Assembly (NCBI GenBank): GCA_963843255.1 | Contig: CAWJJQ010000002.1 | Location: 124,001-188,000, forward strand | Length of the DNA stretch: 64,000 nucleotides | Direction: 5' to 3' | Source of the DNA: Bog-159 sp963843255 | GTDB taxonomy: Bacteria > Acidobacteriota > Terriglobia > Bryobacterales > Bryobacteraceae | Part shown: positions 17,583 through 26,883 of the stretch, piece after piece | How positions within the stretch are numbered: the stretch's first letter is position 1 | Layout: the number at the start of each line of letters is the position of its first letter | Position numbers and translations under genes: made by a program | Notes under the pieces: model-generated | Seen by the model: the letters and a program-made list of their open reading frames with translations, nothing else | The model's database searches: none | What the model was told of the DNA's origin: nothing

Positions 17583-18389
17583 CTAGGGATATGGGGGCGC
17601 GGAGAAGAAGCGCGTAAATCGCGGAGCCACCGTCTGTCGCACGTGGTTGTATATACCTGCCACTTCTTCCCTCCTAACTTCGAGCGGCGTATCGGTAGGA
17701 GAATCGAGCGGATCTCCAAATATAAGCGCGGGTAAATTTGGTTCGAATACCACGGCGTCCTTGCAGGCGATCGGCCAACGAATTTCAAGGCCATAGTCGA
17801 GGTCGTGCCGGGTAAATCCATCGGGCTCGATGTAGATTTGCGCTGCGGTCGCGCGGCCGACAGGGGTTCGGTGCTTATCGAGATTGCTGAGTGCATTAAG
17901 CTTCCAAAGGGGATCGTCCCGGTAGGCTGCCCCGCGTTGGTACGGCTGAAGCTCTTTGATCGCTGCGACCGCCTCACAGGGCATCTCCCAAACCATGGTT
18001 CGGAATTTTTCCTCCAGCCTAGGCGTCCGCTCGGCATGGATGGGGAACATTACATCCCTTGAAGGGCTCGAATTCCCGATCAAGGCAAGTTGCCACGCGA
18101 GTTGATCGAGCCCGGAACGGAGGGCGTAAACAACGTCTGACAAGCTATGGGAGATATCGAGGGGGACCGGCTCAAATTCGCAGCGGCGGATATGGAATCC
18201 ATTCACCAAGTCGTCTTGCTGCGTGATTGTGTATGCTTTGCGCCGACAGTAGTCGACGGCCATAGAATCGAATCGCTGGAGGTGATAGTATGCCCATCCA
18301 ATTTTTCCGCGAAGATAGTCAAACGCGTTCTCGTGGACGAATGTCACTGAAGTCCACGGTACAAACCCCTCTCCACCTGAGTCAAGCAT
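17583..18389 (-). CDS. Uncharacterised protein with RSxLDxLAW and NLDKHR motifs
   Basis: A 268-residue soluble protein of a family I recognise only by its motifs. ALRSGLDQLAWQLAL is near residue 90, ELQPYQRG near 145 and LNALSNLDKHR near 165-175. Proteins with this layout occur sporadically in many bacteria and have no assigned function. The conserved helix-RSxLDxLA and D-K-H-R residues could form an active or binding site. The base composition is slightly lower in GC than the flanking genes, consistent with an acquired gene. It stands alone between the ADOP permease and tsaE. Confidence 0.6.
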   Translation of the reverse strand: MLDSGGEGFVPWTSVTFVHENAFDYLRGKIGWAYYHLQRFDSMAVDYCRRKAYTITQQDDLVNGFHIRRCEFEPVPLDISHSLSDVVYALRSGLDQLAWQLALIGNSSPSRDVMFPIHAERTPRLEEKFRTMVWEMPCEAVAAIKELQPYQRGAAYRDDPLWKLNALSNLDKHRTPVGRATAAQIYIEPDGFTRHDLDYGLEIRWPIACKDAVVFEPNLPALIFGDPLDSPTDTPLEVRREEVAGIYNHVRQTVAPRFTRFFSAPPYP

Positions 18390-18414
18390 GTATTTACCTT
18401 CACTTGATACTCGG

Positions 18415-18840
18415 TCACAATGGAAAGGGCACGTCGATCTCGCGTTCGTCGCCGTCGAGTGCGCTCAGCCGGATTTCGAAATGGCCGGGAGGCATCAGTT
18501 CGGGGAAACGCTCGCCCCATTCCACCAGCACCAGCGCGCCGCTGTCGAACAGCTCGTCGAGGCCCAGCGTAGCCACGTCGCGGGCGTTATCGAGGCGGTA
18601 TAGGTCCACGTGATAGACCGCCGGCGGCGAGCCGTATTCGTGGATCAGCGTGAATGTCGGGCTGGAAACCTCGTCGGGAGACGCCGCACCCATCCCCTTG
18701 ACGATGCCTTTGGCGAGGGTAGTCTTGCCGGCCCCCAGGTTGCCGATCAGCAGGACAGTAGCGCCGCGCGGCAACACTTCCGCCAAGCGTGCGCCGAGGG
18801 CAATGGTCTCATCCTCAGACGCGGTGCGAACGGCGGGCAC
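18415..18840 (-). CDS. tsaE: tRNA threonylcarbamoyladenosine biosynthesis ATPase TsaE
   Basis: P-loop ATPase that works with TsaB and TsaD to make N6-threonylcarbamoyladenosine at position 37 of ANN-decoding tRNAs. The 141-residue length is normal. The Walker A is GNLGAGKTTLAKG (~33-45), the SSPTFTLIHEY segment follows, and VYHVDLYRL is the characteristic switch. It overlaps the 3' end of nnr by 26 bases on the same strand, so it is translated as part of the RsbU-nnr-tsaE operon; nnr-tsaE adjacency is widespread in bacteria. Confidence 0.92.
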   Translation of the reverse strand: MPAVRTASEDETIALGARLAEVLPRGATVLLIGNLGAGKTTLAKGIVKGMGAASPDEVSSPTFTLIHEYGSPPAVYHVDLYRLDNARDVATLGLDELFDSGALVLVEWGERFPELMPPGHFEIRLSALDGDEREIDVPFPL

Positions 18841-20332
18841 ACTCCTCCAGGGCCGCCGGAAGGTAGCGGAGCAGATCCGTCGCCATCAGGCACTTTTCGG
18901 TGAGGGCCGCGGCTCCTATTTCTCCCGCGAGACCGTGCAGGTAGACCGCGGCGGCCACGGCCAGATCGGCCTCTTGCCTGAACTGCGCGAGGAAGCCGGA
19001 GGTCAAACCGGTTAGAATATCGCCCGTGCCGCCAGTGCCCATGGCGGGCGTACCCGTAGGGTTGATCCACACGCGGCCATCGGCGAAAGCGATCAGCGTT
19101 CGTTCGCCCTTCAGTACCACGGTTACCTGCCGTTCGGTGGCCAGCGCGCGCGCCGCGCCCACGCGATCCGCGGAGATTTCCGCTGTTGTCTTGCCGGACA
19201 GGCGCGCCATCTCGCCGGGATGCGGCGTGAGCACCCGCGCCTTGCCATTGCCTGACCAGTCGCTGCCTGCCAGTGCGTTGAGCGCATCGGCATCCACCAC
19301 CATGGGCTGCGCGAATTCGGCGACCGCCCGCCGCACCATGGCGACTGTTTCCCCCTGCTGGCCAAGTCCCGGCCCGATGGCGATCACGTCTTTCTTCTCG
19401 ATCAGAGCAGTCAGGTGGCCGGTATCCAGCGGCTCGGTCATCAGCTCGGGTGCATGTCCTGCGATCACCGGGATCGCCGATTCGTCCGACGCAACCGTCA
19501 CGAGGCCCGCACCCGCGCGCAGGGCAGCTATGCCGCACATGGCCGCCGCACCGGTCTTGCCGTGCGAGCCGGCGATCGCCAGGACGTGCCCGTAGGTGCC
19601 CTTGTGGCCGTCGCGCGCGCGCGGCGCCAGCAAATGGGCGAACATGGCAGGCTCCACCAGCGAAAGCCGGATGGACGGATCGTCATCGTAAAGCGCCGGC
19701 GGGCTGCCGATTGCGGCCACTCGCAACTCGCCCACCGCATCGCAATTGGGCGGCAGCACCTGGCCGGGTTTTGGTGCCGTGAAGGTGACGGTATAATCGG
19801 CGCGCGCCTGCTCGCCCACAGGGCTGCCGGAATCGCTGGGCATCCCGGACGGAATGTCCACGGCCACCACTTTGGCCAGCGGAAACCCATGGTTGATTTC
19901 GCGAATCGCATTCAACATCGCGCCCGTGGCTGGGCCGCTGATGCCGGTGCCCAGCAGCGCGTCCACCACGATGGTAGCCAAGCGCGCGTCCGCTGGAATC
20001 TCGCGCGCCACCGGACAACCGCAGGCCTGCAGCATGCGATAGTTGGCGGCCGCGTCGCCCTTCAGATCTTCCGGCGCGGCCAGCAGGATCACGTGCAGCG
20101 CGCGCGGCTGAAAGCGGGTGAAGAGCTGGCGCGCCACCACCATGCCGTCGCCGCCGTTGTTTCCCTTGCCGCAGAGAACGGCGATGCGTGCTGCGGCGAG
20201 CGGTGCGAATTTTTCCGCCAGCAGCTCCACCACGCGAAGCCCGGCATTTTCCATGAGCACCACGCCGGGGATGCCCATTTCAATGGTGCGCCGGTCCACC
20301 TCGCGCATTTCGGCGGCAGTCAAAACCTTCAC
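18815..20332 (-). CDS. nnr: Bifunctional NAD(P)H-hydrate epimerase / ADP-dependent dehydratase
   Basis: Repairs hydrated NAD(P)H. The N-terminal YjeF_N epimerase domain (~1-215) has VLCGKGNNGGDGMVVAR. The C-terminal ribokinase-like dehydratase domain (~235-500) has VLAIAGSHGKTGAAA, LTPHPGEMARL and the catalytic-loop motif GTGGTGDILTGL. The GTG at 20332 is chosen as start: it begins VKVLTAAEMREVD and overlaps the upstream phosphatase stop as GTGA, a classical coupling arrangement. The frame is open further upstream only because of that gene. Full-length and apparently intact. Confidence 0.92.
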   Translation of the reverse strand: MKVLTAAEMREVDRRTIEMGIPGVVLMENAGLRVVELLAEKFAPLAAARIAVLCGKGNNGGDGMVVARQLFTRFQPRALHVILLAAPEDLKGDAAANYRMLQACGCPVAREIPADARLATIVVDALLGTGISGPATGAMLNAIREINHGFPLAKVVAVDIPSGMPSDSGSPVGEQARADYTVTFTAPKPGQVLPPNCDAVGELRVAAIGSPPALYDDDPSIRLSLVEPAMFAHLLAPRARDGHKGTYGHVLAIAGSHGKTGAAAMCGIAALRAGAGLVTVASDESAIPVIAGHAPELMTEPLDTGHLTALIEKKDVIAIGPGLGQQGETVAMVRRAVAEFAQPMVVDADALNALAGSDWSGNGKARVLTPHPGEMARLSGKTTAEISADRVGAARALATERQVTVVLKGERTLIAFADGRVWINPTGTPAMGTGGTGDILTGLTSGFLAQFRQEADLAVAAAVYLHGLAGEIGAAALTEKCLMATDLLRYLPAALEECARRSHRV

Positions 20333-22297
20333 GGCCGCCTCGCCACCAGGATGGTCATATCGTCCTGCAATTCGGCGGTCTCTCCGGTCCACTGTCCGAC
20401 CGCTTCCATCACGCGCGCGATGATTTCAGCTGAGTCGCGGTCCGCGTTTTTGGCCAGCAGATCGCTAAGCCGCTGCTCACCGAACATCTCGCCGTATTCG
20501 TTCTCGGGCTCGATGATGCCATCGGTATAAGCCACCAGCACGTCGCCGCTCGATAGTTCCACCGTTTTTTCGTCGTAACGCGAAAAGGGAAATGCGCCCA
20601 CCACGGTACCCGTGACCTGCAGAAGCTCGGGCACGCCCTTGCGCAGCAGGATGGGCGGCAGATGGCCCGCGTTGGTGTAGGTCAACGTCTGGGTCTTCTC
20701 GTCGTACAGGGCGAAGTAAAAGGTGGCATACTTCTCGGGCGAAGTGTTGGCATACAACTGTTTGTTCAGGCGCGAGACCATCATGGCGGTGGAAAGATGC
20801 GGCGAACCGTTGGACGTGATGCCCGGACCGCCCGCGGTGAGCTGCATCCGCATGGTGGACTGGATGGCCGCCATCAGCAGCGCCGCGGAGATGCCCTTGC
20901 CCGGCCACGTCTCCGATGGCGAACGCCAGGCTGGAATCGAAGCGTATGAAGTCGTAATAATCGCCCGACACTACGCGCGCGGGATTGCACACGCCGGTGA
21001 GCTGCAGGCTCTTCATATCCGGGACGTTTTTGGGGAAAAGCTGGCTCTGTACTTCACGGGCGATTTCGAGCTCCGATTCCAGGCGCTCTTTTTCCTTGGC
21101 CACCACGATCAGGCGCTCCAGGTTCTCCGTCATGGTGTTGAACGACGTGCCCAGCTCCGCCAGTTGATCGTTTCCGCGCACCGGAATGCGATGGGAGAAA
21201 TCTCCCTCCTTCACCCGCCGCGTGCCGAGGTACAGCTCATGTACGGCGCTGGTGATGGTGCGCGAGATGGAGACGCCGATCACCAGCGAAACCAGCTCCA
21301 CGATCAGGAACAGCGTGACGGTGACCAGAAAAGCGCCCCAGATCACCTGGCCGTACGCCATGTCGCCCAGTGCGATATTGTTGCCGAATACGGTGCTGAG
21401 CACCGCGGACATGCGCGTATTCACCAGCAGCAGCCCGCGGTTGTTCCGGTTGCCCGGCGAGTTCCAAAACATCACCGGCACCAGCGATCCCCACTTCACC
21501 TGGATATCGAGGAAATTGTTCTTGGGCGGAATGCGGGTGGAAGGAATGCCGCCTGCGGCCGGCGCTCCCTGGGAGGCGTTCTCGACCTCGTCAGCGGCCT
21601 CGGCGAAGTCGCGGAAGGTCACTCGCCCGATGCCGGGCACCAGGTTGGAAAGGAAATCCTGACTCAGCGGCGCCATGATCAGGACCTGTGTCCGGCCGGA
21701 GTTCAAGTGCGCCCAGCTATAGAGCTGGTGGCCTTTGACGATGATGCCGTTCGCGTCTTTCCACGCAGCGCCGGGCAGCGCGATGGCGGATGATGGCGGG
21801 TAGCGGTATTCAGCGCCGTCGCTGACCAGAAATTCACAATCCGGGAAAAATCGCTGCGTGAAGTCGTGGGTACGCGCCAGCACATCCTGCCGCCGGTCCG
21901 TGGGGGCGTCGGCCACCGTGCCGGCAGCTCCGCGCAGGATGCCCGTGCGGCGGTCCAGCTCGGAGTTGATCAGGTACAGCGCAATCTGACCGGTAAGCCC
22001 GTAGGTGCTGACCAAGACCAGCACCAGGATGAGAACCACCGGCACCATGGCGATGAAGGCATAAGCCACAATGAGGCGGTTGCGTAAGCGCCAGATCAGT
22101 TTCGTCACGCCTCTGCGGGCCAGGCGGAACGCCACCACGATGCCGGCGATCCACGTCGCGAAAGTAACCAGCAGCCCGATGCCCGAAGATGGCAGTGCGT
22201 ATGCCAGCACGGCGTCCAGCAGGAGCAGAACGACGAACGCCTTGTCTATGAGGCCGAGCTTCCGATAGAGCCGTTTCAGGCGTAGTGGCATCCCCAT
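20329..22297 (-). pseudogene. RsbU-type PP2C serine phosphatase with HAMP sensor, frameshifted
   Basis: Membrane-bound SpoIIE/RsbU-type phosphatase that would dephosphorylate an anti-sigma-factor antagonist. It has two N-terminal hydrophobic segments (~19-60), another near 80-105, a periplasmic sensor region, a further TM at ~325-350 and a HAMP domain (RVKEGDFSHRIPVRGNDQLAEL). The linker EREVQ-type segment SELEIAREVQSQLFP leads to the PP2C domain. The frame is lost at about 20900, where GGG replaces GG; removing one G restores GDVAGKGISAALLMA and continues into the frame ending at 20329 (DGIIEPENEYGEMFG, LQDDMTILV). The break lies in a short homopolymer, so a sequencing error is plausible. 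The stop overlaps nnr's GTG. Confidence 0.8.
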
Positions 22298-22344
22298 TTA
22301 TCTTAACGCGGAGGACCGCCATGGCTGGCTCTGTTGACCGCCGC

Positions 22345-24714
22345 CTAGTTGGGCGTGGTGACCTGGATGACCGGTGACGGTGCGGAAATATTGCCGCCCG
22401 TATCGCCCGACTGGATCGTGTAGTAGTAAGTGGTGCCGGCTGTCACGGGATAGTCTATAGCCGAAGTCGCCGTTGGGGAAACGAGTCTGAGTTGGGTCAG
22501 GTTAGTGGGCGAAGTGCCACGATTGATCTGATACCAGGTCAAGGGCATGCCGCTTTGCGCGGGGGACCATTGCAGTTGAATCTCAACGTTCGCGAGCGCC
22601 GTGCCGCTCACATTCGTGGGTGGTAATGGCAGCGCCAGCGTAGTAGCCGATACGACCGCGGAAACCGGGGAAACGTCGCCTTGCGCATCCACTTCCTCAA
22701 TGGCGTAATAGTACGTCGTCGAGGCGGTGAGGGGATAATCGTTGAACGGCGACCCCGGCCGGTTGGCCCACTGCGCCAGGTTGGAGGGCGAGGTTCCGCG
22801 GAAGATATGGTAGTTGACGATGGGCATGCCACTGGCGCCCGCGACCCAGGTCAGTTCGATCTGGTTGGTGGATACGGGTGTGGCAACCACGCTAACTGGC
22901 GCACTGGGCGGCGCCAGCGTGGCAGCCGATATGACTTGGGACATGGGCGAGACGTTTCCATCGGTGTCTACAGCTTCCACCCCAAAGTAATAAGTCGTGC
23001 CCGGCGTCAAAGGATAGTTTACGTAAGAAGGCGTGGTACCCGCGTTCCCGACCTGCAGCAGACTGGTGGCTGAGGTCCCCCGGAAGACATGATAGCCCCC
23101 CACATTGACCTTGCCGGTGGAGGCCGTCCAGGTCAGGTTGATTTGCTGGGTTGAGACGGCCGTCGCAGTGAGATTAATGGGCGTAGTGGGCGGCACATTG
23201 TTCCACGTAGTCACATTGATGGTGGGAGTGGGGGCGGAAAGGTTCCCGCCCAGATCGTAGGCTTCCACGTAGTAGGAGTATGTCGTGGCATCCGTCAGGT
23301 TCGTATCCTGGTACAACGGCTGGGCCGTCGAAGCCACCTGCACGCCATTGCGGTAAACGTAATAACCTGCCACTCCCACGTTATCCGTGGAACTATCCCA
23401 GGTAAGGTAAGCCATGGTGGGCTGGCCGGAGCTTCCCGCCACGTTGGCCGGTGTGGAGGGCGGCGTGTAATCCGGTTCGGGCAGAATCAGACTGTAATAA
23501 TGTTTTGCCATATCGGTAAATTTGCCCAACGCCAAGTTCTGCGCCGAGTGTGACGACTCCTGGTTCAAGGCGTCCGGAGGCAGCATGTTCTGGGTTGCGC
23601 TGTCATACGGCAGATAGCCCCAGAAATAAGGGACTTCGAAGGCGACCAGGTAAGCCATCTGCGTGTAATATGACAATTTCACCAATACGGTGAAGAAGTG
23701 CTCGTCGAGCGGCTCCCAGAAGTTGAACACATTGCGCGCCAGGAGCGTGTCGCGGCCCAATGTGGCTAGTTCATCGTTACGCACCTTTCTCAACCACGAC
23801 TGCGTAATGCTCACGGGTTTGCCGGCCGCGGAAGCCAGGCTCGCTATAGTCAGCGCATTGGACAGGTAATTGAGGTTCACCGGTATCACGTGCATATCGA
23901 TGAAATCTACCGGAAGAGCCACGAAACCCTGAATATAATCCTGGAACCCACTTAGCCACGTGCCGACTCCGGCTCCGATCTTAACGCCCGGGACGGCTGC
24001 TTGCTGAAGGCTGGTGAGAATCAGGCTGAGCATGCCGGTGGCTCCGGCCACGGTATTGACATTCGTTTGGCCGGACAGAACGGCCTCGGTATCCGGCTCC
24101 TCCAATACCACCAGGTAATCGGGATGCATGGTCTGTGCAACCGTAGCCACGGTTTGTGCGCGCGCCTGCTGGTATTGATCCCAATCGAGCGTCGCGTAGT
24201 AGGCGCCGGGGTCGAATCCCGAGAATGTGAGTCCGGTCCTGAGGCAGGTACTCTCAACAATCAGTTTCAAACCGAGCGCTCGTACGGCGGCTGCTACCTG
24301 CTGATAGAAACTTACATATTGTTCATACTCGGCATGACTGGAGAAGAAGGGTTCGTATAACATCGGGAAGCCCACCTCCACAACCACCGCCTGCACACCC
24401 ACGGCTTTCAATTCCTGAAGCTGCATCTGGATGCCGTTGAGATATCCTGAGCCGAGCAATTGGGGACCGCTGTCGGCGCTGGCGTTCCAGAGATTGCCGC
24501 TGAACACCACTGGATATTTGGCTCCGTTCCAGGAGGCATCGAGCGTGGTATCGAAGGCCGTGAGATCGTTAGCCAGGGTGGTGTAGAGATCCTGCCACGA
24601 GGCCGGAACCGGCGGCGCCGTGTCAGCGGGAGCAGCCACTACTGGAAATGTCAGAAACGCCAAGAGGCTGAGGATTGAAAGTGTCGTACTTAGAGGGCGG
24701 GATATTAGAATCAT
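22345..24714 (-). CDS. Secreted TIM-barrel-like protein with four fibronectin type III domains
   Basis: A 789-residue exported protein. A signal peptide at ~1-28 (STTLSILSLLAFLTFPVVAA) is followed by a ~390-residue domain with glycoside-hydrolase-like TIM-barrel features (VQAVVVEVGFPMLYEP, DYLVVLEEPDTEAV with a candidate acid Glu, PVSITQSWLRK). Then come four fibronectin III domains of ~90 residues each, all ending in a variant of GNVSPxSxVxxxTT. The last three share near-identical pieces (e.g. FRGTSPSNLAQW, RGTSPTNLTQL), implying internal duplication. Likely acts on or binds extracellular polysaccharide; enzyme class not assigned. It is transcribed leftwards from a promoter region containing a strong dyad at 24856-24883. 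Confidence 0.8.
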   Translation of the reverse strand: MILISRPLSTTLSILSLLAFLTFPVVAAPADTAPPVPASWQDLYTTLANDLTAFDTTLDASWNGAKYPVVFSGNLWNASADSGPQLLGSGYLNGIQMQLQELKAVGVQAVVVEVGFPMLYEPFFSSHAEYEQYVSFYQQVAAAVRALGLKLIVESTCLRTGLTFSGFDPGAYYATLDWDQYQQARAQTVATVAQTMHPDYLVVLEEPDTEAVLSGQTNVNTVAGATGMLSLILTSLQQAAVPGVKIGAGVGTWLSGFQDYIQGFVALPVDFIDMHVIPVNLNYLSNALTIASLASAAGKPVSITQSWLRKVRNDELATLGRDTLLARNVFNFWEPLDEHFFTVLVKLSYYTQMAYLVAFEVPYFWGYLPYDSATQNMLPPDALNQESSHSAQNLALGKFTDMAKHYYSLILPEPDYTPPSTPANVAGSSGQPTMAYLTWDSSTDNVGVAGYYVYRNGVQVASTAQPLYQDTNLTDATTYSYYVEAYDLGGNLSAPTPTINVTTWNNVPPTTPINLTATAVSTQQINLTWTASTGKVNVGGYHVFRGTSATSLLQVGNAGTTPSYVNYPLTPGTTYYFGVEAVDTDGNVSPMSQVISAATLAPPSAPVSVVATPVSTNQIELTWVAGASGMPIVNYHIFRGTSPSNLAQWANRPGSPFNDYPLTASTTYYYAIEEVDAQGDVSPVSAVVSATTLALPLPPTNVSGTALANVEIQLQWSPAQSGMPLTWYQINRGTSPTNLTQLRLVSPTATSAIDYPVTAGTTYYYTIQSGDTGGNISAPSPVIQVTTPN

Positions 24715-24855
24715 AGGATTGCCGGACTGCCGCGCGGCTTGGCGCGAGTCAGTTCTCCTCAGGTCGATTTTGGGTCAGGCGCGTCCACCCTGGGTGTGGT
24801 CGAAGCTTAAACTCTCAAGCCATCCGACAACACTAAACGGACTCCCTACTCTGAA

Positions 24856-24883
24856 GTACCATACTGGTACGGGCAGTACCAGT
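24856..24883. promoter_or_regulatory. Overlapping dyads built on GTACCA half sites
   Basis: GTACCA-TAC-TGGTAC (24856-24870) is a perfect inverted repeat. The 3' half sits in a second perfect dyad, ACTGGTAC (24863-24870) and GTACCAGT (24876-24883) with a 5-base spacer. Three half sites in 28 bases, ~140 bases upstream of the fibronectin III gene, look like a cooperative operator. The regulator is not identified. Confidence 0.45.
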
Positions 24884-24977
24884 CAACAAAGGTTAGGTTT
24901 GTGGCGGATAGACGTCAGTCAGCCAGAGGAAGCTAGTGAGGATACTACTGAAGTTATTACTACTTTCTAAGGAACTC

Positions 24978-25060
24978 GCGCAAAACGGGGCGCCCCGCGC
25001 CGCTGTAAACTGCGGAGTTCCTATCCTAAATGGCGGCGCCGGATACGCGCCCCTTTGCGC
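24978..25060. repeat. Palindromic repeat copy B1
   Basis: 83 bp; arms GCGCAAAACGGGGCGC and GCGCCCCTTTGCGC, loop with GGAGTTCCTATCCT. First unit of a tandem pair, exactly 96 bases before B2. Nothing else of note lies in the 24715-24977 leader apart from the dyads at 24856. Confidence 0.85.
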
Positions 25061-25073
25061 TTCTAAGGAACTC

Positions 25074-25156
25074 GCGCAAAACGGGGCGCCCCGCGCCGCT
25101 GTAAACTGCGGAGTTCCTATCCTAAATGGCGGCGCCGGATACGCGCCCCTTTGCGC
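25074..25156. repeat. Palindromic repeat copy B2
   Basis: 83 bp, identical to B1 over its length as far as read. The linker between B1 and B2 is TTCTAAGGAACTC. The array is then interrupted by the IS110 element. Confidence 0.85.
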
Positions 25157-25167
25157 TTCTAAGGAAC
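25153..25167. repeat. 15-bp flank of the IS110 element, left copy
   Basis: GCGCTTCTAAGGAAC. The same 15 bases occur at 26884-26898 on the other side of the insertion. It is the end of a palindromic repeat plus most of the standard linker, so it could be a target duplication or an IS end that mimics its target. Confidence 0.6.
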
Positions 25168-25196
25168 CTCTACGCTGAACCTCCGTTATCAGTGAG

Positions 25197-26630
25197 TTAG
25201 GCGGCGGGTTGGATGGGCACAAGTTTATAGCCGCGCTGCGCGGCCTGCTTTTGGAGGCGCGCCTCGATCCGCTGCTCGCGCATGGCATCGCGTTTCGCCC
25301 AGAGAGAGGCATCGTACTCGACCTGGTTTTTCACCATCGTGTAGAAGATGATGGCGATCTTGTGCGCGGTCGCAGTGGTCGCCGCGGCGGGACCCAGCTT
25401 GGCTTTCATGCGCCGAAGATAGTCACCCATGGGCGTCTGATCGTGGTGCAGTGAGTGGGCAGCTAAGCGGAATAGAGTCCCGGCCCGGTTCTTGGTCCGG
25501 CGAGCACCTCGCCACAACACTTTGCCTCCGCTGATGTCGTTATCCGGGCACAAACCCAGCCAGGAGACAAAATGCGCGGCCGTGGGCCATCGCGACATGT
25601 CCCGGCCGACTTCGCTGAAGAGCATGAAGACCAGCATCATCAGCCCCGGGATCTGGGTGAGGTCCACGCCAAACAGCTGGTACGCCTCGGTGCGCATGTT
25701 GAAATCCGGGCTCCCGCTCTTCTTGCGGCGCCGCCGCTGTTTCTGCTTGCGGTCTTCCGGCAGGGGCCTTTCCGCAGGATCCACTCTGGGTTCAAAGGCC
25801 GCGACCAATTTCTCGATTTCCTGGTCGCACGCGTGGATTTGGTCGGCATAGCTCCGATACAATGACAACCGTTGTTTCAATACCAGGATATGCTCGGCCC
25901 GCCAGTTTCCTTCCAGCGATTTCCGGATGGTCTCCTCACTGGCCTTGACCCGAGGATCGCGCAGCTTGGCCAGTACGGCCGGATCGCGCTCCCCGCCGAT
26001 GATGGCGTCCAAGATCGCCAATCCCGTCAGGCCCGTGATGTCACTGAGGACGTGCTGGAATTGCACGTTCATCTGCGTAAGCGCCTTCTGCATGTGCTGC
26101 ACATGCTGACTGGCCATCGCCACCAAATCACTGCGGTGGCGCATTAGCGCACGGACGGCGCATACATCGCCTTCCGGCCGGAAGGCCGCATGCAGCAGGC
26201 CCATCGCATGCAGATGCTGGATCCACTGGCATTCATGAAAATCGGTGCGCTTTCCCGGCACGTTTTTCATGTTCCGCGGGTTCACCAAACACACTCGGAT
26301 GTCGTGTTGCTCCAGCACGTCGTACACCGGAATCCAATAGACCCCGGTGGACTCCATGGCCGCTGTGGTGATCCCACACCTCACCAGCCATTCGGCCATC
26401 TGATGTAAATCGCCGGTAAAGGTCCCGCACTTACGGACGGGATGCTCGTCCCGGTCCGCCGGCACAGCCACGTAGATCTCTCGGGCTCCGATATCGATGC
26501 CCGCCGCATTCGGCTCAAACACCGGGCCATCCGGTTGGCCCGGCCGGTTAGGCGGTTTGCTCCGCTTACTTTTGGCTGGTACGGGGCCTTGGCCGCCGCA
26601 AATCTCTGGTCGCTGTATCTTCTTGGACAC
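25197..26630 (-). CDS. IS110-family DEDD transposase (recombinase)
   Basis: A 477-residue recombinase. The N-terminal RuvC-like DEDD domain shows AAGIDIGAREIYVAV (Asp ~46), TTAAMESTGVYW (Glu ~92) and GKRTDFHECQWIQHL (Asp ~132). The C-terminal Transposase_20 domain begins at IPGLMMLVFMLFSEVG and contains the serine-bearing region DISGGKVLWRGARRTKNRAG, typical of the second catalytic part of IS110 enzymes. Slightly longer than average because of a basic insert (DRKQKQRRRRKKSG) near residue 310. It appears intact and could be active. IS110 enzymes are guided by a non-coding 'bridge' RNA from the same element; a candidate region lies directly upstream. Confidence 0.93.
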   Translation of the reverse strand: MSKKIQRPEICGGQGPVPAKSKRSKPPNRPGQPDGPVFEPNAAGIDIGAREIYVAVPADRDEHPVRKCGTFTGDLHQMAEWLVRCGITTAAMESTGVYWIPVYDVLEQHDIRVCLVNPRNMKNVPGKRTDFHECQWIQHLHAMGLLHAAFRPEGDVCAVRALMRHRSDLVAMASQHVQHMQKALTQMNVQFQHVLSDITGLTGLAILDAIIGGERDPAVLAKLRDPRVKASEETIRKSLEGNWRAEHILVLKQRLSLYRSYADQIHACDQEIEKLVAAFEPRVDPAERPLPEDRKQKQRRRRKKSGSPDFNMRTEAYQLFGVDLTQIPGLMMLVFMLFSEVGRDMSRWPTAAHFVSWLGLCPDNDISGGKVLWRGARRTKNRAGTLFRLAAHSLHHDQTPMGDYLRRMKAKLGPAAATTATAHKIAIIFYTMVKNQVEYDASLWAKRDAMREQRIEARLQKQAAQRGYKLVPIQPAA

Positions 26631-26880
26631 GCTGATTCCTTTCGCTCTGGCAACCGGCCAAGCCGCGCCAACGACGGTACTCTTCTAATCGGAATCAGTC
26701 CGGGATGGTGCGCCGGACTGTAACCACTGTTTGGGGCACGGGACTTGGGACCACGCTTCTAATCGGGTTTGAAAGCACCACTGTATTTCCGGCCTACTTC
26801 CGCTGCCTGAGTCTTCCCAGTGTCCGTCAGTCCGCCGGGCCAAACCAAGTTCCTTTCCCGTTGGTCCCGCCCACGCGGGT
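26631..26880 (-). ncRNA. Candidate bridge RNA region of the IS110 element
   Basis: Non-coding 5' region of the element, on the transposase strand. Read on that strand it contains AAAGGAACTTGG (around 26847-26855), nearly identical to one strand of the repeat linker, and TTAGAAGCG (26754-26762), identical to the other strand. TTAGAAG recurs at 26682-26688. IS621-type bridge RNAs carry two guide segments that pair with opposite strands of the target, so this arrangement is what would be expected. Exact RNA ends and folding were not determined. Confidence 0.45.
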
Positions 26881-26883
26881 GCC

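Larger units (their letters stand above)
25168..26883 (-). mobile_element. IS110-family insertion sequence inside a palindromic-repeat array
   Basis: About 1.7 kb holding one DEDD transposase on the minus strand, 29 bases of 3' non-coding sequence and about 250 bases of 5' non-coding sequence. There are no terminal inverted repeats, as usual for IS110. Removing it rejoins B2 and C1 into one array with the standard linker (TTCTAAGGAACTC). The ends given are inferred from where the array sequence stops and resumes, and could be shifted within the 15-bp duplication. The long 5' non-coding region fits the IS110 rather than the IS1111 subgroup. Confidence 0.75.

Noticed and set aside
24936..25178. 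80-codon ORF spanning B1-B2, and similar small ORFs across C, D, E and F
   Set aside because: They simply translate the palindromic repeats; the 96-base period keeps frames open by arithmetic, not by selection for a protein.
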